Shown: positions 55,595-64,000 of the stretch, piece by piece
Layout: each line of letters begins with the position of its first letter
Numbering within the stretch: the first letter of the stretch is position 1
Assembly (NCBI RefSeq): GCF_000708205.1
Contig: NW_014575550.1
Span: 248,001-312,000 of the forward strand
DNA: 64,000 bases
Reading direction: 5' to 3'
DNA from: Mixia osmundae IAM 14324
Taxonomy: Eukaryota > Basidiomycota > Mixiomycetes > Mixiales > Mixiaceae
The notes under the pieces: model-generated
What the model was told of the DNA's origin: nothing
Seen by the model: only the letters and a program-made list of their open reading frames with translations
The model's database searches: none
Position numbers and translations under genes: made by a program

Positions 55595-57478
55595 TCAGTT
55601 GGCCTTTACTCTGCTCTTGCGCTTGCTGAGCTGAGCCTTGTCATGATTACTTCCGTACGGGCCTACGCTGCCGTCCTCTCGCTCTGGTCTCGCGCTTTCA
55701 ACGTCTCCTGCTCTGCGCTCTGCCTTTTCCATCGCCTTTTGAGCCTTGTGAGCCGCCTTGCGCTCGTCTTTGACACGCCGAGACTCTTCGACAATCTCGC
55801 GCACTTCTGCCAGCAGACGGTCTGCTAGCGCTCGATCATTTGATTCTAGGGCGTACAGAAGCTGGATTTCCCGCTGCCACACTCCTGCCCCCCCTTGCCC
55901 CGGTTTGTCGGACTTCTTGTCCGCGCCGCTAAGAGTACCATCAAGCATGGGCGTCTCAAGTATCATCGGGACGTCATCAAAGCGAGGGTCCGTCATTAGA
56001 TTGGCGAATGCATTCAGCCCGAGAAACCCAAGTCCGATATTCTCGTGAAGATCTCGATGAGAGCCTAGGTCCGTCTTCGAGTCGTTGAGATGCACAGCCT
56101 TGATGTACTGTAGTCCGACAACTCTGTTGAATTCTGCGAGTGTTGTTTGGTAGGCCTCCGGTGATCGCAGATCGTGACCATAAGCGAAGACATGACAGGT
56201 ATCGAAGCAGACGCCAATGCGAGACTTGTCATGGACGTCATCGATGATAGCTGCAAGATCGGTGAAGGCGCCGCCCAGCTTGTTGTTAGTCTCGGCCATC
56301 GTCTCGATGAGAACAGTGACTGAAGGCACACGCTCATGGGCACGGTTGATCGCGCTAGCAACCGCCGCGAGACCGGCTTCGCGCGTACATTCTCCGACGG
56401 TCGAGCCTGGGTGAAAATTGACGAGCTTGATACCCAGCTGGTGAGCACGCTGCATTTCGTCTACAAAAGCTTCGAAGGCTTGTTCGTGTTTGTTCGGGTC
56501 AGGATTGGCCAAGTTGATGAGATAGGCCATGTGAGTGACGATGTGCTTGCTCTGATCGAAGCCCTTGCCATCGGCTAGCTGGATGTGCCGTTTGATGTCT
56601 TGCTCATCCTCAAGATGATCGTCGTGGCTCGTCATCAAGCCAGCACACCGCAGCGGAAATTCGAATTTTGCCTCGTCTGAGATGGGCGGGCCCTTCCACT
56701 GCCGCTGGGACTTCAGGAACAGAGCAAATGCTTTGGCGCCAATCAGCAAAGCGTTGTGGACAGAATTGTGAGCGCCGCCCGCAGCTGATACATGAGCACC
56801 GATGTATTTCTGTCAGGAGGAACGCTTCTCAGGTACATACAGTGGGCGTATGAATCGAAAGCCCACCTTGCTGCTCAATTGTCGCTCCGGATAATCTACG
56901 GGCTCGACGGTCTTTCTCTTGCGCGATCGCTTCGGCTTCAGCACCTCTTCCACCGGATCAATCTCCTCTATGGCAGTCATCGCTTTGACCGTCTTCTCCG
57001 ACAACGGCTCGACTTCTCTCCCGGCCGTCCCGGCTGTTTGGCTCTTGTCGAGCGCAGTCTGTCCTTTTGACCGGCTTGGGCGCTTGCCTTTGGCTTTGCT
57101 TGCCGGCGTGCCTTGAAGGGACAGGCTTTCGGCATCGGCATCTACTTTGAAGCGCTTGCGGGCTTTGTGAGTCTCAACAGCCTCGATGCCGCTTCTGATG
57201 GCAGCTTCGGCACTCAGACGAGACTTGCGAGAGGGGCGCTGACCTGTCGTGGCTTCGTGGGAGCTCTGGGCTGGGCTTGTTCCTGGTTTGTAGTCCTCAT
57301 CTACGCTCGAGAGCTCGCTCTCGCTCTCCTCGCTGGACTGCTCGGCCTGCACTTGCTTGCCCTTGCCCCTCCGGCTTGGTCTGGCCATGGTACGCTGATG
57401 ATTGAAGAGTCTGGCCATCGATGCATCCATCTCGTCTTCTTGTGCCACACCCGTTGCCTCTAGCCATCGCTTGACCAT
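55595..57478 (-). CDS. APN1: apurinic/apyrimidinic endonuclease, Endo IV family
   Basis: Zn-dependent AP endonuclease and 3'-diesterase of base excision repair. The ATG at 57478 (MVKRWLEATGVAQEDEMDAS) opens a basic, Ser/Lys-rich N-terminus of about 220 residues with nuclear-localisation-like runs (KPKRSRKRK). This is longer than in yeast Apn1, whose NLS is C-terminal. A 57-nt intron (donor GTGGGC) joins SSK to KYIGAHVSAAGGAHNSVHNA. Metal-site motifs follow: VNFHPGSTVGEC, VLIETMAETNNKLG, CFDTCHVFAYGHD, VHLNDSKTDLGSHRD and HENIGLGFLG, then MILETPML. The C-terminus adds another basic coiled tail. The catalytic domain is complete. Divergent from DNA ligase I. Confidence 0.92.
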
Positions 57479-57616
57479 CCTTGCTGACCCGACTGGCGGT
57501 GTTCGAGGGGATGATGTCAGGACGGAAGTGATCTGAAGGCAAGTCAATCAATCAATCGATCGCGCACTGACTGACCACTGCGCTTCCCCCGCCAGCAGCT
57601 GCCGGCACGCAGGTCG
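57479..57616. promoter_or_regulatory. shared 138-bp promoter of APN1 and LIG1
   Basis: The two start codons face away from each other across 138 bp. The spacer contains TCAATCAATCAATCGATCGC near 57545-57564 and a pyrimidine-rich patch but no ACGCGT box. Two consecutive base-excision-repair steps would be driven from one short divergent promoter. Confidence 0.55.
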
Positions 57617-60600
57617 ATGTCAGACAGCGATAGCGATGAGCTACAGTTCATCTCCTCCTCCTTCCAAGGCAAGCCCAAGCAGAGGAAACCACCCAGAGAC
57701 CGAGCAGACGAAAGCATGGACACGACTCCCAAGCCCAAGAACCGAAAGGCGATGGGGGGCAGAGGCAAGAAGGCCAGCCATGTAGCGAGCACGCCTACTA
57801 CACAGTCTGATCTCACTACCTTTGGCTTCTCGGGTAGCAGAGCTGCACGTGATGAGCAAGCTGGCTCGCCGAAGACCAATGCGAAAGCCAGACCCATCCC
57901 GACCGGCAAGCAGACGGTCAGTGACAGAGCTGCCTTGCCACCAGCACCGCGTCGCCGTACCCTCCCCGGCGCTTCCGAGCTCATCACGCTCGACGAATCG
58001 GATGATGAAACATCAGAAGCACATGCGTGTGCAGTAGTAGTTGTCGCAGATAACCCCACATCCTCCCGCCCACCAGAAGCAGGTCCATCTCGTCACACTG
58101 TCAAGAGGCCATCTTCGCAGATCGTGCAGGACGAGGAATATGCTCGCCAGCTTGCCGATGTGCGCACGCCCTCACCGCCGCCACAGTCGAAGCGAGTCAA
58201 ACAAGATTCTGCTAGCACTTCGCCGAATGGCAAAGAGCGCGTCTCTCATCATCCCATCTTCTCAAGTGGGGCCAGCGGCCGCCAGTCTGAGCCTCAACGG
58301 CCTGGACAGTCGAGTCTCAACGCCGACACGAGCATGAAGCACGAGGACGTCAAGCGCGAAACGATAGGATCAGTCTCGGTTCTAGGCGCCGCCATTGCGC
58401 CAGGCTCGGAGATCAGCTACCCACTCCAAAGGGACATCTTTGATTTCCTGCCATCGCGCGATATTGACACCTCCAGCTGGCCTCGACAGAATGGCAAAGT
58501 CATCGTGCCCTACGCTTTCCTGACAGCTGCATTCGTCCTCATCGCTGCAACGCGCAGCCGGCTCGTCATCGTCACTCTCCTGACAAATGCCCTGCGAACC
58601 ATCACACATTTTCAGCCAGACGCGCTCCTGCATGCCGTCTATCTGACGACGAACCACGTCGCGCCCAGCTACGAAGGCATCGAGCTAGGAATCGCGGGCA
58701 CGGTCGTCACGAAGGCCATAAAGACCGTCTCGAATGCCGGTCCGGGGGAGCTCAAGAAGCTGTGGACCAAGCACGGCGATATGGGCGACGTCGCGTTTGA
58801 GTGCAAAGCTCGTATTCGTACCATCGTACCGACCGCGCCGTTGACGATCTCTGGTGTCTACAAGAGCCTTGTCAAGCTTGCTGGCTTGCGGGGTCCAGGC
58901 ATGACACAGACCAAGAGCGACATCGTCCAGAAGATGCTCGTCTCGGCACGCGGTGAGGAAGTCCGCTTTCTTGTGCGAACCTTTGTGAGCCATCTGCGCA
59001 TCAATGCAGTCAGGCTCACCGTCACCGCAAGCTTGGCGCGAGCTTTCTGCTTGACGGACTCGCGTCACTCCGAAGAAGAGGAGTTCGCTGCTCTCGCTGC
59101 CACGGCCCGACACAAGCGAGCTGCCTCATTCGAATCTTCCTCCAGCCTTTTCTGGATCCCTGTTGATCGTCGCCAAGGACTGCGAGCAACCGCAAAGACG
59201 GTCAAAGAGGGTAAAGATCTGCCGGCGCGTCTGGCGTTGATGCAGACCCTTGCCGCAGCCGAAAGGACAGTCAAGACAGTTTACGTTCGTCATCCGAATT
59301 ACAATCATATCGTACCTGCTCTTCTAGAGACTGGCTTATCCGGACTGGCTGAAGCCGTACCCATTGCCATCGGCACGCCGCTAAATCCCATGCTCGGACA
59401 GATCACGCGCGACCTCGGCGATGTTGCCCAACGGCTGGCTCCGAATCGACCATTCGTTGCTGAATGGAAGTACGATGGTCAACGCGTTCAAATACATGCG
59501 CGTACACGCGAGCCTGGTGAAAAGGTCAACGCAGATCCCATTACTGTCAAAGGCAAAGGCGGGAAATGGGTAGGCGACGATAACTCGGTCTATGTGCGAC
59601 TCTTCTCTCGCCACCTAGAAGTAAGCTGAGCGTTGGCATCTCTAACACAATGCTGATCATGAAGATAGGATATGACCGAGAAATATCCGGACATCCTCGC
59701 GCTGGTGCCAACCATGCTGAATGCGACAGCAGCGCGCAAGTCGGCCGGAGAGCCGGAGCATGTCGATTCATTCGTCATGGATGCAGAAGTCGTGGCGATC
59801 GATGTAGCCAGCGGTGCTTTGCAGACATTTCAGGCATTAGCAGGTCGAGCGAAGAAGGACGTCCAGCTTGGTGAGGTCAAAGTGAGGGTTGGCGTCTTCG
59901 CGTTTGACCTGATGCAGCTCAATGGTGTATCATTACTGGAGCAGCCGTTCCGCAGACGACGCGACCTTATCAAGAAATTGCTGCCGCCTCGTACGCCAGA
60001 CGATCTCAAGCTAGCCCGTTTCGATCACGTCAAGTCACTCGAAGGCTCGACTGCTGATCTTGAGCCGATAGCCGAATTTATGGCTGAAGCGATTAGCAAC
60101 CGCTGTGAAGGTCTGATGATCAAAGTCCTTGACAATGAACCTGTCGACAGTCTCGCCATACAGACTGAGCCTGCACATTCTGACGACGACGGCATATCGG
60201 ATTCAGACGAGGAGAGCAAAGCGCATCTCTCACCCCAAAAGCCTGGTCGTAAAAAGGCTCTGCTTTCAACATACGAGCCCGACAAGCGGGCAGACAGCTG
60301 GCTAAAAGTCAAGCGAGACTACGGCGCCCTGGGAGATTCTCTCGATCTCGTTGTGCGTTAGCTCTCCATTTATATCACAGAGACACGCTGAAGTTTCACT
60401 CAGCCAATCGGAGCTTGGCACGGGCAAGGACGGAAAGTGGGATGGTGGAGCCCCATATTGCTCGCGCTTTACAATCCGGAGACAGAAGGATTCCAGGCGG
60501 TCTGCAAGTGTATCAGTGGCTTCACGGACGAGTTTTACAAGTCCTTGAACGAAAGATACAAGCGAGACTCGGACAATTGCTCCAGAACCCGCCTAGCCAC

Positions 60601-60877
60601 CATCGAGCCCGGCGGTCTTCATCCAGACTATTGGTGGGAGCCAAGTGAGGTTTGGGAGATCCGCGGTGCAGATCTTACACTCAGTCCAACGTACAACGCA
60701 GCGCAAGGACTCATTTCAGCAGAACGAGGGCTGAGTCTCCGTTTCCCTCGATTTATCAAAGTCAGAGACGATAAGTCGATAGAGCACGCCATGACCCCAC
60801 AAGATCTTGCTGCGGCTTACGAACGTCAGACGGCGGGTCAGCTCAACGGGCATTCGTCGCAGAATCCGGTCAAGTAA
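57617..60877 (+). CDS. CDC9: ATP-dependent DNA ligase I
   Basis: Joins Okazaki fragments and completes excision repair. The N-terminus MSDSDSDELQFISSSFQGKP is disordered, with a PIP-box-like QSDLTTFGF (residues 63-71) that lacks the second aromatic at the usual place. The DNA-binding domain contains IDTSSWPRQNGKVIVPYAFL and similar blocks. The catalytic motif is EWKYDGQR with the adenylated lysine at residue 618. DMTEKYPDILALVPTML follows an intron (donor GTAAGC), then VMDAEVVAIDV, CEGLMIKVL and WLKVKRDYGALGDSLDLV. A last intron (donor GTGCGT, acceptor CACTCAG) joins to PIGAWHGQGRKVGWWSPILL, the OB domain. An acidic insert of about 40 residues (SDDDGISDSDEESK) sits between the CEGLMIK and WLKVKRD motifs. 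Confidence 0.95.
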
Positions 60878-60994
60878 GATCTTGACCCAGTGAACGCCGT
60901 TCGAGCGCAATCGAAGCAAATAACAGTCGCTATGTGTGCTCGATGCTATCTGTGCATGTTGTGTGTAAACAAGTGTATGCATGCTAGACTGAAA

Positions 60995-62836
60995 CTACGC
61001 GAAGAAGCCTTTTCGGTCTTCCGAACGCATCCGAGATAAATGACCGAGTGCTAGATACAGTGAAAACAGACGCTTGCAGTCCGAGTCGTCCTTGAACGGG
61101 TAAGGTGCACCAAGCTGATAAGCAGCAGCGAAGCCTGCAAACTGCATCAGCAGGTCATATGTGTAGACAGGAGTAGACTGACCTGAACAAACTGCAAGTT
61201 CGTTCATGTTCAACACAGACCATGCACCGGCGTAGTGCGTGTGGTTCTTGCCCTGGATGGACCACATCCATGCGACGGTACCGCCGTAATGTTGCCATCG
61301 ATGACTTTGCTGTTTCCACCACCGCTTAAGGATAATCTTGTCTTCTGCAATGTCGTCCTTTGTCCAGAGGTGGCTGCTATTGTCTCTGTCGAGAAAAATG
61401 GTCTGAAAAACGTGTTGCTCAAGTGGCGGCGCCTTTCCCATGGGGATCTTGCGGCCCTTGTGTGTTGCCTCGTCGTCGCCATCGCGTTCGTTCTTGTAGC
61501 CCTTGCCCTCTGGCCCATAAACGCTCTCGCCTTTGAATTGAGCTTGATAGACAGTCAGGTCGAATGACATCTCGATTTTGGCTTGGTCCTCCGGATAGGT
61601 ATGGATGAAATACAAAGGCTCCCAATTCTTCTCGGCAAATTTATACTGCTTCTGGGCTTCTTCGTCGTCATCGCGCTTACCAGATCGCATTTCTGGATCA
61701 TGTCTGACTTTGTAATACTTCTCCATATAGTCGAGATCGGAATGGGTATACGTGACATCCCATAAGTATTTGACATTGCCGAGAATCTTCTTTTCCTTCC
61801 AGCTCGCGTCCTTACCGAGGATCTTTAGCGCCGAATCAGCATCGCAGGCTAGGACGAGCTCGTCAAATGTCTCTGTATGTTCTTTGCCCGGCCCGACTAT
61901 CTCGAGGTTGTTGTCGACATCCTTGACATCGCGGCTGACGAGCGTGACGCCGTCGAGTCCGTTCTTGCCTGAAGTCCGCTTGACCGACAGAACCTGTCGC
62001 CCGCAGACCACACGTACGTTGCCGCGCGACTCGGCCTCCTTGGTCCAAGCCTCGTATACCTTGGACAATCGAGGAAAGCTTCGCATCTCTGGGATCGACG
62101 CAAGCAAAGAGTCAGGGGAGTACTCGAATAGCTTCATCGAGGGGTCCATGAAGACTCGTTCGAGAATAGCAGATGAAATGAACGGCGTTTGATTGCCAGT
62201 ACCGAAAAAGAGGGCTACCAGCGGTAAGAGCATCACATTGCCGAATCCCTGTCATTGCATCGATCAGGCAAGGCCCACAGAGTGCACAAGCGTACGAACC
62301 TCTGAGAAACGGAACATCTTAAGCATCGCTTGCACGCTGATGAGGGCAAAGACAGGCTCGAACATCTTGATCACTTTGAGTGCCGTACCGAATTTCTTGA
62401 TGTCGCCTGCATAGCGATCGACGACATCGCTTGGGAATACGTTGGTCCAGAAAGTGTCCTTATCCTTGCCAAACGCGATTTGCATGCCGACTTCGCTGGT
62501 GGTGAAGCCTAGTGTGTTGAACATCTTGAAAGTGTTGTAAAACTGAGGCGAAGCGCCCTGGACGCCATCGTTGATGTAATCCGATCCATATTTCTCAGTC
62601 GCCTGGGCATGCGCATCGGCAGATTTGCCAGACATGGATTTGGACAGATCATACGATGTGGCCATGCCGCCCGCGTTGGAAGACATCTCATATACCGTGA
62701 CATCGAATTTCTGAGGAGATAGACTGAGTGCGTAGGCTGTCGACATGCCCGATGCGCCGGCCCCGACGATGATGATGCGCTTACGAGGTGGGCCATCGCT
62801 GGTAGCTGTAGTGCTGCTTGAGTCTGAGCCGCCCAT
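60995..62836 (-). CDS. FAD-dependent amine-oxidase-like oxidoreductase
   Basis: NAD(P)/FAD Rossmann protein of the flavin amine oxidoreductase group. The ATG at 62836 (MGGSDSSSTTATSDGPPRKR) precedes RIIIVGAGASGMSTAYALSL (FAD-binding GxGxxG) and VYEMSSNAGGMATSYDL. A 51-nt intron (donor GTTCGT) joins MFRFSE to GFGNVMLLPLVALFFGTGNQ. LVLACDADSALKILGK and MSFDLTVYQAQF follow, and the C-terminal FAD-contacting part is YAGAWSVLNMNELAV then QFAGFAAAYQLGAPYPF. About 600 residues. The substrate cannot be inferred; homologues in fungi are often clustered with secondary metabolism, but here the neighbours are housekeeping genes. Confidence 0.8.
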
Positions 62837-62959
62837 GCTGATGAAGATCGAGCGTGTGTAAGTGCCGGCGAATTGACGACGATCGCGAGCTTTAAAGATC
62901 GATGTGACGCAACATCTCCGCTGCTCCACCGCAAGTGGTCGAGCGCGCTCTGCGAAACG

Positions 62960-62965
62960 ACGCGT
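62960..62965. promoter_or_regulatory. MluI cell-cycle box upstream of MCM7
   Basis: ACGCGT, 43 bp upstream of the MCM7 start, preceded by GCGAAA. This palindrome is the MBF target of G1/S genes in yeasts. One 6-mer alone is weak evidence, but its position before an S-phase gene is apt. Confidence 0.45.
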
Positions 62966-63007
62966 CTCGAACGTCGCCTCGAGCTCGCTCTGCCATCTGT
63001 GACCGAC

Positions 63008-64000
63008 ATGGCCTTGCCGGTGATCAACGTAGGTCTCGCATTCTCGCTCGCGTGAGGACGTTGATGATTTGCCGCAGCTACCGCTCGACTACGAGGCCGA
63101 AGCGCAAACGATACAGACCTTTTTGCAGAAATGTACTGCACCCACTCGCGCGGTGCTCAGGCGTCAAGGCATGATTCGAGTCGATGGTATGGACGACACC
63201 GCTCTCGAGGAGTCTGCACGCCGCGAGAACGCCATGGATGCCGACATGAGCTCGGAGGAGGAAGATGAGCTTGCAGAGGAAGATCGGCCAAAGAAATACC
63301 TGGACATGCTGGTACGCCATGCCATATCGCAAGGAGACGGATCTTGACGAGCTTTGTAGCAACGCGTTGCAAATCGAGAGCAAGAGAAGCTCGTCATCGA
63401 GCTCGACGACGTTTACAGGGTGAGTTTCTTGGTTCGCCAGAAGCACAGCTGCTCACCGTCGGCAATGAGCAGGTGGAAGGCGCGGCTCTTGTCGCGCATA
63501 TTATGCAGAACGCGCTGCGATACCGCAATCTGTTCGGCACCGTCGTAGATCTGCTAATGCCAGAGGCGACGGTGGAGCTGACCGGCAAAGAAGACGTGCT
63601 AGATACCATCATGGAGCAGAGGCGCGAGCGATCGCGACTGAACGAAGAGGCAGGTGAAGAGATCTTCCCGATGGATTTGGTCAGACGATAGTGCGCTCAA
63701 TGCTTTTGCGTCAAATTAAGGAGCTGACCAGTGGCTCAGCAATCTGTACTTCAAGCCAAGATCAGGCAGCAAGGCTCTAGCCGTCAGGGAAGTCCGAGGT
63801 GCCCATCTCGGCAAGTACATCACCGTTCGAGGTATCGTCACGCGTGTCAGCGAGGTCAAACCCCTATTGCTTGTTACGGCCTATACCTGCGATTCTTGCG
63901 GCGTCGAGATATTCCAGGAGGTCGCCCAAAAGACAGTCAAGCCGCTGACCGCGTGCATCAGCCAAGCATGCGTGGACGATGGTGGCCGTGGCACACTCCA
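63008..64000 (+). CDS. MCM7: MCM7 replicative helicase subunit, 5' part
   Basis: Subunit of the MCM2-7 ring. MALPVIN joins by a 49-nt intron (donor GTAGGT) to [19 protein letters not shown], the normal MCM7 N-terminus. Exons continue with [47 protein letters not shown] and IFPMDLVRR. After another intron come [40 protein letters not shown] and [16 protein letters not shown]. The latter is the first half of the N-terminal zinc finger, whose second half ([11 protein letters not shown]) lies just before the window edge. The gene runs off the end, so the ATPase domain is not seen. Divergent from the FAD oxidoreductase with 171 bp between starts. Confidence 0.93.

Noticed and set aside
57545-57565. 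Tandem TCAA/TCGA repeats as a CRISPR-like or att-like array
   Set aside because: Too short and imperfect, and the genome is eukaryotic; treated as promoter sequence.
1-64000. Retroviral, LTR or Polinton-type elements
   Set aside because: No long direct terminal repeats and no reverse transcriptase, integrase or capsid-like frames were seen; the only mobile element found is the TIR DNA transposon.

Overview
The window looks like nuclear DNA of a small-genome basidiomycete fungus. About 35 protein genes sit on both strands with little space between them. Nearly all are broken by very short spliceosomal introns, 41-60 nt where I could fix both ends by reading frame. A U6 snRNA and an intron-bearing tRNA-Leu confirm a eukaryotic nuclear genome, and the CreC, Fus1-like, CorA/MNR2-like and kynurenine-pathway proteins are fungal in type. 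A compact Pucciniomycotina genome (for example a Mixia-like yeast) would fit, but that placement is inference only.

Layout. 133-3219 is a DNA transposon with about 265-bp terminal inverted repeats and a TGA target duplication. Its interior holds a decayed, internally deleted MCM10-like gene, and every ambiguous base of the window lies inside it. It ends 41 bp before the start of a TRAPPC2L gene (3261-3983). Then come a secreted protein, an NGL2-type nuclease, a gene-poor G-rich stretch carrying U6, a dienelactone hydrolase, tRNA-Leu and a membrane protein (to 11 kb). 11.3-22.6 kb holds a cation-chloride cotransporter, a short-chain dehydrogenase, kynurenine 3-monooxygenase, a CorA-type transporter and a tail-rich membrane protein. 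22.9-34.8 kb holds an F-BAR/SH3 cytokinesis protein, a polynucleotide-kinase-like ATPase, prephenate dehydrogenase, a Fus1-like SH3 membrane protein and CreC. 34.9-44.9 kb holds PMS1, pantothenate synthetase, a 4EHP-like eIF4E, MMS19, UBC7 and a small helical protein. 45-53 kb holds an acidic protein, a TRIP4/Rqt4-like zinc-finger protein, ATP12, RPC53 and a helical protein. 53.4-64 kb holds an MFS exporter, APN1, DNA ligase I, an FAD oxidoreductase and the start of MCM7.

The genes are mostly ordinary housekeeping functions. Genome maintenance is well represented: PMS1 (mismatch repair), MMS19 (Fe-S delivery to repair and replication enzymes), APN1 and LIG1 (base excision repair, sharing one 138-bp divergent promoter), MCM7, and the MCM10 relic in the transposon. 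The most unusual points are the transposon with its replication-gene cargo, an apparent excess of GC-AG introns, a CorA-family protein lacking the GMN signature, a U6 gene with identical UUCG hairpins at both ends, and very close gene spacing (23-bp divergent starts, a 32-bp tandem gap, a 3-bp gap between convergent stops). Exon joins are read by eye from frame and splice consensus; starts and minor exons are approximate unless stated.
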